Positions 56,395 through 64,000 of a DNA stretch of 64,000 nt are shown piece after piece; the stretch's first letter is position 1, and each line of letters starts with the position of its first letter. Origin of the DNA: Clavibacter michiganensis (lineage in GTDB: Bacteria; Actinomycetota; Actinomycetes; Actinomycetales; Microbacteriaceae); assembly GCF_021216655.1 (NCBI RefSeq), contig NZ_CP080437.1:3162001-3226000 (forward strand), read 5' to 3'. The notes under the pieces were generated by a model. The model saw only the letters and a list, made by a program, of their open reading frames with translations. It did no database searches and was not told the origin of the DNA. Both the position numbers and the translations under genes were made by a program.

Positions 56395-57779
56395 CGCTCC
56401 ACGAGTTCACCGCCCTGCTCCGCCGACTCTGGTACGTCGTGGTCGCCGCCACGCTCGCGGGCGGCGCGGTCGCGTTCGGCCTGTCCCAGCTCGCGACGCC
56501 CGTGTACACCGCCCAGTCGCGCCTCTACTTCTCGCTGAGCAGCGGATCCAGCGCGAGCGACCTCAACCAGGGCGCCACCTACACGCAGAGCCAGATGCTC
56601 TCGTTCGGCGAGCTCGCCGAGTCGCCCGCGGTGCTGGAGCCCGTGATCTCGGGCCTCGGCCTCGACCAGACGCCGCAGGAGCTCGCGCGCGCCGTCACCG
56701 TCACGACGCCGCAGAACACCGTGATCATGGAGATCAGCGTCACCGAGCCGTCGCCCGCGCAGGCTGCCGACATCGCCAACGCCGTCGCCACGAGCCTCCG
56801 CGACACGGCCGAGGCGTACGCGCCGACGGGCGCCGAGGGCTCGCCGACCGTCTCCGTCCGGGTGATCCAGGAGGCCCCCGAGCCCGAGTTCCAGTCCGCC
56901 CCGAACGGCCGCACCAACACGCTCGCCGGCCTGCTGCTCGGCCTCCTCGCGGGCCTCCTCGGCCTCGCGCTCGTGCGCCTGCTCGACACGCGAGTCCGCT
57001 CCGCCGAGGCCGTCGCGCACCTCACGACCGCGCCCCTGCTCGGGGCGCTCGAGCGCGAGCGCGGGGTGACCGGCCTCGCGATGGCGGTCCGGCCGCTGTC
57101 GACCGCGGCCGAGGGCTTCCGCCAGCTCAAGGCGAACCTGCGCTTCGTGCTCCTCGGCGACCGGTCGTCGAGCATCGTCGTCACGTCCTCGATCCCCGGC
57201 GAGGGCAAGTCCACGGTCGCCGCGAACCTCGCGATGTCGCTCAGCGAGGGCGGGCGCCGCGTGCTGCTCGTCGACGCCGACCTCCGCCGGCCCGTCGTCG
57301 CGCAGTACCTCGGGCTCGAGGGCGACGCGGGCCTCACCACCGTGCTCGTCGGCCAGGCGCTCCTCGAGGACGTCGTGCAGCCCTGGGGCGACGGCACGCT
57401 CCACGTGCTGACCAGCGGCGAGATCCCGCCGAACCCGAGCGAGCTGCTCGCGTCGTCGCGCATGGAGGACCTGGTCGGCCTGGCCAAGGCGACCTATGAC
57501 GTCATCGTGATCGACACCGCCCCTCTCATCGCCGTCGCCGACGCCGCGTTCGTCGCGCGCATGACCGACGGCGCGATCGTCGTCGCCGACCAGACGCGCG
57601 TTCACCGCGCCCAGCTCTCCGAGGCGCTCGACGCGGTCGAGAAGTCCGGCGGATCCGTGCTGGGCGTCGTGCTCAACAAGGTGCGCCCCACGAAGGACAA
57701 GCGCGCGTACTACCGCGCGGAGGCGGAGCAGACGGGCCGCGCGGCGCGCGCGGCGCGGAAGGCGCACGCCGCGGGGTGA
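56391..57779 (+). CDS. Wzz/BY-kinase fusion: polysaccharide chain-length and tyrosine autokinase (Wzc/CpsCD-like)
   Basis: Controls polymer length and export, 462 residues. The N-terminal Wzz domain has membrane segments at about 14-34 and 180-200 with an extracellular loop between. The cytoplasmic kinase shows Walker A SSIPGEGKST near 262-271, Walker A' LLVDADLRRP near 298 and Walker B VIVIDTAPL near 373. The C-terminal Tyr cluster used for autophosphorylation is minimal: only a YY pair in RAYYRAEAE, then a basic Ala/Arg tail. The ATG overlaps the Wzy-like stop. Confidence 0.92.
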   Translation: MTLHEFTALLRRLWYVVVAATLAGGAVAFGLSQLATPVYTAQSRLYFSLSSGSSASDLNQGATYTQSQMLSFGELAESPAVLEPVISGLGLDQTPQELARAVTVTTPQNTVIMEISVTEPSPAQAADIANAVATSLRDTAEAYAPTGAEGSPTVSVRVIQEAPEPEFQSAPNGRTNTLAGLLLGLLAGLLGLALVRLLDTRVRSAEAVAHLTTAPLLGALERERGVTGLAMAVRPLSTAAEGFRQLKANLRFVLLGDRSSSIVVTSSIPGEGKSTVAANLAMSLSEGGRRVLLVDADLRRPVVAQYLGLEGDAGLTTVLVGQALLEDVVQPWGDGTLHVLTSGEIPPNPSELLASSRMEDLVGLAKATYDVIVIDTAPLIAVADAAFVARMTDGAIVVADQTRVHRAQLSEALDAVEKSGGSVLGVVLNKVRPTKDKRAYYRAEAEQTGRAARAARKAHAAG

Positions 57780-57921
57780 TGCGCGGGACGGACGACGAGG
57801 GGCGCGGCCGGACCGGCCCGGATCGGGACGCGTTGCTCCGACGCGTGAGCCAGCGGGTGTCCGGGTGGGGATCGGTGGTCGAGACACCGAGAACCAGACG
57901 GGATCCGATGGCCGACGCGGA

Positions 57922-58377
57922 CTACGGGAGCTGTGGGGGCGCGATCAGCTCGAGGAATCCACCGAGGGCACCTTCGAGGTAGATGATGCGCGTGCCGGCT
58001 CGGGGGCCACCGGCCATCCGGTGAGGTGTCCCGACCGGTCTCCAGCCGTGTCCAGCGCAGAGCTCGAGCACACGATCGAGGTCGGAGACCGTGAGCGCGA
58101 TGTGCACCACGCCGACCTGCGCGGGCGAGCCGGCGGACTCGAGCAGTCGGGGCGGGTCGTACTGCAGCAGCTCCACCCGGTGGGGGCCGAGCGTCACCGT
58201 CGCTGCGCGGATCACGGCTCCATGGACGCCGGTGGTCGCCGCCGTGACCTCCACGTCGAGCGTGAATGTGCGCTCGAGCACGAACCCGAGACCGGAGCAC
58301 CACAGCGCCAACGCGTCGTCGAGGTCGGCCACGGTGAGACCGGAGTGGGCGATGTCGGAGATGAGCGGTGATGCCAT
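57922..58377 (-). CDS. VOC-superfamily (glyoxalase/bleomycin resistance-like) protein
   Basis: About 151 residues, one vicinal-oxygen-chelate unit of two beta-alpha-beta-beta-beta modules. Likely metal ligands are the His in AHSGLTVADLD, Glu in HRVELLQYD, His in VVHIALTVSD and Glu in GGFLELIAPP. The pattern resembles methylmalonyl-CoA epimerase-type and glyoxalase-like proteins; substrate unknown. The ATG at 58377 is used; an in-frame GTG at 58401 would add eight residues. It lies between exopolysaccharide genes on the opposite strand and may be unrelated to them. Confidence 0.75.
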   Translation of the reverse strand: MASPLISDIAHSGLTVADLDDALALWCSGLGFVLERTFTLDVEVTAATTGVHGAVIRAATVTLGPHRVELLQYDPPRLLESAGSPAQVGVVHIALTVSDLDRVLELCAGHGWRPVGTPHRMAGGPRAGTRIIYLEGALGGFLELIAPPQLP

Positions 58378-58415
58378 GGCATCAGTATCGAGCTCCGACA
58401 CGCGCAGCGTCGCCG

Positions 58416-59063
58416 CTACTGGAACACGACCACCGGCGACCCGGCGTCGCGCGCCACGACCACGCTGATCGCGTCGGCCGACGCGGCGGGCACGCTGAAC
58501 ACGTAGTCGCCGGTCGCGGAGGCGCCGGGCGCGAGCGAGCCGCGGATCACGGTGTCGGAGTCGGCGGGCGTCGCGGGCGTGCGGTCGGCGCCGTAGTAGA
58601 CGTTGACGGCCACGGAGTCGACCGCGACGGCCGCGTCCGTGACGTTCACGAGCTCGAGCCGCACGTCGACCGCGTCGCCGCTCAGCTCGCCCACGCGTCC
58701 GCCGTCGGTGCTCGTCGGCGTGACGGAGACGATGCGCGCCTGGATCGAGCCGGGGAACGTCGCGGTCTCGTCGAGGCCGACGGTGGTCGCGACCTCCTGG
58801 CCGAGCGCCCGGGTGTCACCGTCGGGGAGCGGGGCGGGAGCCTCCGTGGCGCCCGCGGTGGGCGCGACCTCCGACCAGTCCTTCGTGTCGGCGGCGGCCG
58901 CGGGGGCGTCGGATCCGGATCCGTTCACCACGACCGTGCCGACCACGGCGGCGACCGCGAGGACGGAGGCGGCGCCGATCACGACGACGGTGGTGCGGCG
59001 GCTGCGGGCGCGACGCTCGCGGCGCGGACGCAGGTCGGACGGGGTGCTCTCGGGTGCGGGCAT
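58416..59063 (-). CDS. Membrane-anchored extracytoplasmic protein (DUF4352-like), function unknown
   Basis: Protein of 215 residues. A basic N-terminus (residues 11-23) precedes one membrane segment (VVVIGAASVLAVAAVVGTVV, about 25-44), then a Ser/Asp/Ala-rich linker and an extracytoplasmic beta domain from about 85 with ARIVSVTPTS, VDVRLELVNVTDAAVAVDSV and GDYVFSVPA, the pattern of Ig-like DUF4352/telomeric-repeat-type beta sandwiches. No enzymatic motif. It lies 38 bases from the VOC gene on the same strand and 200 bases after the glycosyltransferase gene, so it may be co-transcribed with either. Confidence 0.65.
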   Translation of the reverse strand: MPAPESTPSDLRPRRERRARSRRTTVVVIGAASVLAVAAVVGTVVVNGSGSDAPAAAADTKDWSEVAPTAGATEAPAPLPDGDTRALGQEVATTVGLDETATFPGSIQARIVSVTPTSTDGGRVGELSGDAVDVRLELVNVTDAAVAVDSVAVNVYYGADRTPATPADSDTVIRGSLAPGASATGDYVFSVPAASADAISVVVARDAGSPVVVFQ

Positions 59064-59262
59064 GGCCTTCTTCGCTCGTCGGGTACGGCGGAAGACGGGC
59101 CCGACGACCAGGGCGGGTCGGCGGCGCGGTGCGGGCGGGCGATGGGTGGTCGACCGACGCAGGATTCCGGGTCTTCTGCCCTGGCATCGTACGTCCGGCT
59201 GCGCGCCCCGACGAGACCCCCGTCCAGGGGAGGCCGCTGGCGGCCAGGCCGCGCGGATCCGC

Positions 59263-61197
59263 TCAGTCGCGCCGCGCGTACTCCTGGTACGACCAGCCGA
59301 ACGCGCCCGCGACCATGCCGGCGCCGCGCGCCAGCGTGCGGGTGCCCTTCGCGCGGTGCGCGACGCTGCCCGTGACGGCGCCCACCGCGATCCGCCCGGT
59401 GCCGCCGAGCGCCCGCACGAGCCCGCGCGCGGTCGCCTCGGCGCGGATCCGGGTGCGCGCGACAGGGGAGGCCGGTGCGAGCGCGACGGAGGTGAGGCTC
59501 CACGAGTTCCCGCTGCTGAAGGCGCGGAGCACGACCCAGCGGCGCGTGGTGCGGGCGCGCGGCACGACGTCGACGACGCCCGCCTCGGCGCACCAGGTGA
59601 GGAGCCCGCCCGACGCGACGAGCTGGCGCGTGAAGAGCGTGTCCTCGCCGCCCTGCGTGCCGAGGTCCACGTCGAAGCGCAGGCCAGCCGCGCGCACGGC
59701 GCGGAGGTCGAGCAGGAGGTTGTTCGTCGCGGCGACCTCGAGGCGCGTGCCGGTCGCGGGGCGCCGGCGTGCGAAGAAGCCGCCCGCGGTGACCCACGCG
59801 TCGGGCTCGACCTCGTACTCGCTGCGTACGGGGCCCGCAACGCCCGCGCTGCCCGTGGCCTGGCGTGCGCGGGCGAGGGCGGTGAGCCAGCCGGCATCCG
59901 GCCGCTCGTCGTCGTCGAGGAACACGAGCAGGTCGTCGTCGCCCGCGGCGTCGAGCGCGCGGTTGCGGGCGGCGGAGATGCCGGGCGTCGGCTCGTGCAC
60001 GTAGGCGATCGGCACGGGGGAGTCCACCGCGGCGTCCTCCACGGCTGCGCCGGCACCGCCCGCCGGGTCGTTGTCGACCACGACGATCCGCACGGCGCGG
60101 GGGAGCGCGGCGTCGGCCGCGGCGGCCTCCCGCAGGTCGGCCGCCTGCGCGGCGACGAGCGGCAGGACGGCGCGGATGTCGTCGGGCCGGCGGTAGGTGA
60201 GGATCGCGACGACGAGCGAGGCCGCGGGCGCGACCGGCCGGATGGGCGCCGCGGTCGTCGGCGCGGGCGACGGCACCGCGCGCCAGCCCCCGGAGAGCCG
60301 GTAGCCGTCGAGGATCCCGCGCACGGCCGCCGACACGGGCGCCACCGGGTGGGTGAACTGCCGCCGCCCGCCCTGCAGCAGCACCTCGTACGCGATCACG
60401 GGCGTGAGCAGCCGCCACCGGCGGAGCGTCGCCGCGTCGAGGTGCCGGGCCCCGTAGAGGAGCCGGTTCCGGATGTTGTGGTAGTAGTACGTGCCCGACT
60501 TCGCCTGGCCAGCGCTCTCGTGGCCGGCGCTCTGCGTGCCGCCCTCCGCGTGTACGGCGACGGCGTCCTCCACCACGCGCAGGGATCCGCCGGCCTCCAC
60601 GACCTTGCGCGACAGGTCCACGTCCTCCCAGTACAGGAAGTAGTCGTCCGAGAAGCCGCCGACCCGGGTCCAGAGCTCGTCGGTCACGAGCAGGCACGCA
60701 CCCGTGAGCCACGGCTCGGTCGCCTGGCCGGGGTGCTGCGCGCGGCGGGCGGCGGAGCGGATCCGGCCGTCGGCGAGGTAGAGGTCGGAGCCGCGGAACC
60801 ACGTGCTGCCGTCCGGCCGGAGGATGGTCGGCGCCGCGAGCGTGAGCGGATCCGCGGCCACGACGCCCCGCAGCACGGCCAGCTGGTCGGGCTCGATGGT
60901 CGCGTCCGGGTTGAGGAGCAGGAACTCGCGCGCGCCGAGGGCGCGGGCGGCCTGCACGCCGATGTTCATGCCCGTGCCGAAGCCCGTGTTGCCGTCGGGG
61001 TAGACGCCGTGCACGCGCGTCGACGGGTGCGCGGCGAGGTCGCGCACGCGCTCCCGCTCCGCGTCGGTGGTGCGGTTGTCGACGACCACGAGCAGCGCGT
61101 CGTCGAGTCGCTCGACGAGCGGCAGCACGTTCTCGCGCACGAGGTCGGCGGATCCGTAGTTGACGACCACGACGGCGAGGAGGGCGGGGCGGGGCAT
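59263..61197 (-). CDS. Two-domain glycosyltransferase, GT2-GT2 fusion
   Basis: Protein of 644 residues with two GT-A domains. The first (about 5-285) is a rhamnosyltransferase-type GT2: VVVVNYGSADLVRENVLP, LLLNPDATIE with the DxD-type motif near 95, TGACLLVTDELW and FLYWEDVDLSRKV. The second (about 335-620) starts LVVAILTYRRPDDIRAVLP and has GISAARNRALDAAGDDDLLVFLDDDERPD-like DxD residues near 430-455, plus GGEDTLFTRQL. Two transferases in one chain could add two successive sugars. Divergent from the next glycosyltransferase with overlapping promoters. Confidence 0.88.
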   Translation of the reverse strand: MPRPALLAVVVVNYGSADLVRENVLPLVERLDDALLVVVDNRTTDAERERVRDLAAHPSTRVHGVYPDGNTGFGTGMNIGVQAARALGAREFLLLNPDATIEPDQLAVLRGVVAADPLTLAAPTILRPDGSTWFRGSDLYLADGRIRSAARRAQHPGQATEPWLTGACLLVTDELWTRVGGFSDDYFLYWEDVDLSRKVVEAGGSLRVVEDAVAVHAEGGTQSAGHESAGQAKSGTYYYHNIRNRLLYGARHLDAATLRRWRLLTPVIAYEVLLQGGRRQFTHPVAPVSAAVRGILDGYRLSGGWRAVPSPAPTTAAPIRPVAPAASLVVAILTYRRPDDIRAVLPLVAAQAADLREAAAADAALPRAVRIVVVDNDPAGGAGAAVEDAAVDSPVPIAYVHEPTPGISAARNRALDAAGDDDLLVFLDDDERPDAGWLTALARARQATGSAGVAGPVRSEYEVEPDAWVTAGGFFARRRPATGTRLEVAATNNLLLDLRAVRAAGLRFDVDLGTQGGEDTLFTRQLVASGGLLTWCAEAGVVDVVPRARTTRRWVVLRAFSSGNSWSLTSVALAPASPVARTRIRAEATARGLVRALGGTGRIAVGAVTGSVAHRAKGTRTLARGAGMVAGAFGWSYQEYARRD

Positions 61198-61284
61198 GCG
61201 GGTCCCATCGGTCGGCCGTGCGGCGGGGAGCGCCGGCGGGGTGGCGCAGGCGGGGCCGCCCTCGGGTGCGGGCGGGTGGTGGCA

Positions 61285-61291
61285 TAGTCTA
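61285..61291. promoter_or_regulatory. Overlapping divergent -10 boxes
   Basis: TAGTCT on the plus strand (61285-61290) and TAGACT on the minus strand (61291-61286) both fit TAnnnT and share five bases. They are suitably placed for the plus-strand glycosyltransferase (ATG 61359) and the minus-strand GT2-GT2 gene (ATG 61197), so the two promoters would exclude one another. Confidence 0.45.
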
Positions 61292-61358
61292 TTTCCTCGA
61301 CCGATGACCCCGTGGCCGTGCCCGACGTCCCGCCGCCGGTCATCCCGCCAGGAGCGCC

Positions 61359-62408
61359 ATGACCATCCCCTCCCGTCCGCCCGGCCGCGACCTCGTCGTC
61401 CTCCAGTCGTCGCCGGCGCCGCGCCCCACGACGAACCCCTACATCGTGATGCTCGGCCGCGCGCTCGCCCAGGCCCCCGGCGTCCGCCCGCTGCACTTCG
61501 GCTGGCGCACCGCGCTCCTCGGCCGCTACGACGTCTTCCACGTGCACTGGCCCGAGATCCTCGTCGACGGCCGCAGCCCGCTGAAGAAGGCCGTGCGCCA
61601 GGCGCTCACGGTCGCGCTCGTCGCGAAGCTGACGCTCGGGCGCATCCCGATCGTCCGCACCGTGCACAACCTCGAGCGGCCGCAGGGCATCGGCCGCCGC
61701 GAATCCCTGCTGCTCGCGCTCATGGAGCGGATGACGACGCTGCGCGTGCGCGTGAACCCGATCACGGAGATCCCCGCCGACCAGCCGCACGCCACGATCC
61801 TGCACGGCCACTACCGCGACTGGTTCCGCGACGAGCCGCGGGCCGACGCGGTGCCCGGCCGCCTCGGCTACGTCGGCCTCGTCCGCCGGTACAAGGGCGT
61901 CGAGCAGCTCGTCGCGGCGTTCCGGGGCGCGGGCGACGCGGGTGCCGACCTGTCGCTGCGCATCGGCGGCAACCCGTCCTCCGAGGAGCTGGCCGGCACG
62001 ATCCGCGCGCTCGCCGCGGGCGACGACCGGATCCGCCTCGACCTCCGCTTCCAGTCCGACGCCGAGCTCGTCGACATCGTCACCTCGTCCGAGCTCGTCG
62101 TGCTGCCGTACCGCTTCATGCACAACTCCGGCGGCGCGCTCGCGGCCCTCTCGCTCGACCGGCCCGTGCTCGTGCCCGACAACGCCGTGAACCGCGCGCT
62201 CGCGGAGGAGGTCGGCCCGGGCTGGATCCACCTCTTCGACGGCGACCTGACCCCCGATGCGCTGCTGCGCGCGACCGAGGACGTGCGCACCGGGGCCCGT
62301 GCCGCGTCGCCCGACCTCTCCGCGCGCGACTGGGACCGGGCGGGCACCGCGCACGCGTCCGCGTACCGGCGCGCGCTGCGCATCCGCCGCGGCGTCGAGC
62401 GGGGCTGA
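61359..62408 (+). CDS. GT-B glycosyltransferase of the exopolysaccharide cluster
   Basis: Protein of 349 residues. DVFHVHWPEILVDG near residue 50 and PIVRTVHNLERPQG near 93 mark the acceptor domain seen in exopolysaccharide glycosyltransferases. The C-terminal half has GRLGYVGLVRRYKGVEQLV near 167 and VLPYRFMHNSGGALAALSLDRP-like donor-binding residues near 247-268. It should add one sugar of the repeat unit in the cytoplasm. Sugar unknown. An AGGAG ribosome site precedes the ATG. Confidence 0.85.
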   Translation: MTIPSRPPGRDLVVLQSSPAPRPTTNPYIVMLGRALAQAPGVRPLHFGWRTALLGRYDVFHVHWPEILVDGRSPLKKAVRQALTVALVAKLTLGRIPIVRTVHNLERPQGIGRRESLLLALMERMTTLRVRVNPITEIPADQPHATILHGHYRDWFRDEPRADAVPGRLGYVGLVRRYKGVEQLVAAFRGAGDAGADLSLRIGGNPSSEELAGTIRALAAGDDRIRLDLRFQSDAELVDIVTSSELVVLPYRFMHNSGGALAALSLDRPVLVPDNAVNRALAEEVGPGWIHLFDGDLTPDALLRATEDVRTGARAASPDLSARDWDRAGTAHASAYRRALRIRRGVERG

Positions 62409-62454
62409 GCCGGCCCACCCGCGTTCGGGGGCTGGAACCGCGCGCCCACGCGGA

Positions 62455-62460
62455 TAGCAT
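62455..62460 (+). promoter_or_regulatory. Candidate -10 (TAGCAT) for the flippase gene
   Basis: Same TAGCAT hexamer as upstream of the priming-enzyme operon, 119 bases before the ATG at 62580. A GGAACC lies 18 bases upstream of it but the match to any specific sigma factor is unclear. Confidence 0.35.
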
Positions 62461-62579
62461 CGACGAGGGCCCGCATACCCGGCGGACCCCACCACCCGAC
62501 ACCCGAGCTCGCGGTGATCCGGCCGTCACCCGCGGCCGACCCGATCGCCACCCCCTCCTCGACCCGACGACGGAGCCCC

Positions 62580-64000
62580 ATGCATCCCGCCCTGCCCGGC
62601 GACCCCGCGTCCGCCGCCGCGCCCGCGCCCGAGACGCCGCCCGCCGCCATGCAGGGACTCGGCGCCCGCGCGGCCCGCGGCGCGATCGTCACGATCGGCG
62701 CGCAGCTCGTCCGGATCCTCATCCAGGTCGCGTCCGTCGTCGTCCTCGCCCGGCTGCTCACGCCCACCGACTACGGCCTGCTCGCGATGGTGCTCGCGAT
62801 CATCGGCGTCGGCGAGATCTTCCGCGACTTCGGCCTCTCCAACGCGGCCATCCAGGCCCGCGACCTCAGCCGTACGCAGCGCGACAACCTCTGGTGGATC
62901 AACGCGGGCATCGGCCTCGTGCTCGCCGCCCTCGTCTTCTGCGCCGCCTGGCCGCTCGCGGCGGTCTTCGGCCACGACGAGCTGATCCCCATCGCGCACG
63001 CCCTCAGCCTCACCTTCGTCTTCAACGGCCTCGCGACCCAGTACCGCGCGAGCCTCACCCGCAGCCTCCGCTTCCGCGCGCTCGCGACGGCGGACGTCAC
63101 TGCTCCCGCGGTCGCGCTCCTCGTCGCGATCGGCGGCGCGCTCCTCGGCTGGGGCTACTGGGCGCTCGTCGCGCAGCAGCTCACGCAGACGCTCGTGCTG
63201 CTCGGCCTCGCGGTCGGCTTCGCCCGGTGGATCCCGCGCCTCCCGCGCCGCGGCGAGCCGATGGGCCCGCTGCTGCGCTTCGGCTGGAACATGGTCTCGA
63301 GCCAGATGGTCGGCTACGTCAGCAACAACATCGACACGTTCCTGGTCGGCCTCCGCTTCGGCGCCGGGTCGCTCGGCATCTACAACCGCGCGTTCCAGCT
63401 GCTGATGACGCCGCTCGCGCAGATCCGCAGCCCCCTCACCACGGTCGCGATCCCCGTGCTCTCGCGCCTCGCCGACGAGCAGCGCCGCTTCGCCGACTAC
63501 GTCGCGCGCGGCCAGCTGGCCCTCGGCTACACGCTCGGCGCGGGCCTCGGCCTCGTCGCCGCGACGGCCGTGCCGATCACCGCGGTGTTCCTCGGGCCGC
63601 AATGGGACAGCGTCGCGCCGATCCTCCGCCTCCTCGCCATCGCGGGCATCTTCGACACCCTCGCCTTCGTCGGCTACTGGGTCTACGTCTCGCGCGGCCT
63701 GACGGGCGACCTCTTCCGCTTCTCGCTGCTGAGCGCCGCGATCAAGGTCAGCTGCATCCTCGTCGGATCCTCGTTCGGCATCGTGGGCATCGCGGCCGGA
63801 TACGCGGCCGCCCCCACCATCTGCTGGCCGATCTCGCTGTGGTGGCTGTCGCGCAAGGCCCCGATCCCCACGCGCCGCCTCTACATGGGCGCGCTGCGGA
63901 TCATCGGCGTCGTGGGGTCGGTGAGCGTCGCCACCGGCGCGCTCCTCGCCTCGGTCGACACCGGATCCGACGTGCTGCAGCTCCTCGCGGGCGTCGGCAC
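62580..64000 (+). CDS. Lipopolysaccharide/exopolysaccharide flippase (Wzx, MOP superfamily), 3' end cut by window
   Basis: Moves the lipid-linked repeat unit across the membrane. About 473 residues are visible and the frame is still open at the window edge. After a Pro/Ala-rich N-terminus, membrane segments begin near residue 35. Family features are VVVLARLLTPTDYGLLAMV near 50, FGLSNAAIQARDLS near 82, and GWNMVSSQMVGYVSNNIDTFLVG near 237, as in WzxC/AmsL-type transporters. With the Wzy-like and Wzc-like genes this completes a Wzx/Wzy pathway. ATG at 62580 with a weak ribosome site (GACGACGGAG). Confidence 0.92.
   Translation, partial: MHPALPGDPASAAAPAPETPPAAMQGLGARAARGAIVTIGAQLVRILIQVASVVVLARLLTPTDYGLLAMVLAIIGVGEIFRDFGLSNAAIQARDLSRTQRDNLWWINAGIGLVLAALVFCAAWPLAAVFGHDELIPIAHALSLTFVFNGLATQYRASLTRSLRFRALATADVTAPAVALLVAIGGALLGWGYWALVAQQLTQTLVLLGLAVGFARWIPRLPRRGEPMGPLLRFGWNMVSSQMVGYVSNNIDTFLVGLRFGAGSLGIYNRAFQLLMTPLAQIRSPLTTVAIPVLSRLADEQRRFADYVARGQLALGYTLGAGLGLVAATAVPITAVFLGPQWDSVAPILRLLAIAGIFDTLAFVGYWVYVSRGLTGDLFRFSLLSAAIKVSCILVGSSFGIVGIAAGYAAAPTICWPISLWWLSRKAPIPTRRLYMGALRIIGVVGSVSVATGALLASVDTGSDVLQLLAGVG

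Overview
This is a 64 kb stretch of a very GC-rich chromosome, with GTG/TTG starts, ATGA/GTGA stop-start overlaps, long antisense shadow frames and frequent GGATCC. Gene content and composition point to a Gram-positive actinobacterium of the Microbacteriaceae, most likely Clavibacter or a close relative living on plants. That placement is an inference; there is no rRNA or tRNA gene here to confirm it.

Region 1 (1-7564, all minus strand) is a carbohydrate or polyol catabolic locus. It holds an IolE-like TIM-barrel isomerase/dehydratase, an IolG-like dehydrogenase, an RbsB/RbsC/RbsA-type ABC importer, a HutC-type GntR regulator and a DhaK-DhaL kinase cut by the window edge. Region 2 (7871-12489) is housekeeping or secretion: an exported endonuclease/exonuclease/phosphatase-type nuclease, thioredoxin and RecQ.

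Region 3 (12818-30877, plus strand) is the most striking part. One gene array encodes a GH127 beta-L-arabinofuranosidase, a five-gene oligopeptide ABC importer, two proline-directed peptidases and an FCD-type GntR regulator. These are followed by a complete trans-4-hydroxy-L-proline catabolic set: 2-epimerase, three-subunit D-hydroxyproline dehydrogenase, pyrroline-4-hydroxy-2-carboxylate deaminase and 2-oxoglutarate semialdehyde dehydrogenase. Together they read as a pathway that imports arabinosylated hydroxyproline peptides (extensin or other plant cell-wall glycoprotein fragments), strips the arabinose, trims the peptide and burns hydroxyproline to 2-oxoglutarate. The two upstream regions, 11 kb apart, share a 12-base AT-rich motif, and one copy sits inside a perfect inverted repeat, so a single regulon is likely.

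Region 4 (31021-37674) is mixed: an acyl-CoA oxidase, a MazEF-like toxin-antitoxin pair with a clear autoregulatory operator, an SGNH hydrolase, a prolyl iminopeptidase, an AT-rich islet with one TIR-like (PF10137-type) putative defence gene, and a TagD-like glycerol-3-phosphate cytidylyltransferase.

Region 5 (38052-64000) is a Wzx/Wzy-type exopolysaccharide cluster. It has tandem secreted beta-helix proteins, a priming phosphoglycosyltransferase, four glycosyltransferase genes, a CDP-alcohol phosphatidyltransferase, a 1,964-residue secreted LamG/PKD protein, a Wzy-like polymerase or ligase, a Wzz/BY-kinase and a Wzx flippase running off the edge. A beta-sandwich-like module of about 200 residues recurs four times in the three secreted proteins, tying them to each other. 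No CRISPR array, insertion sequence, tRNA or rRNA was seen.
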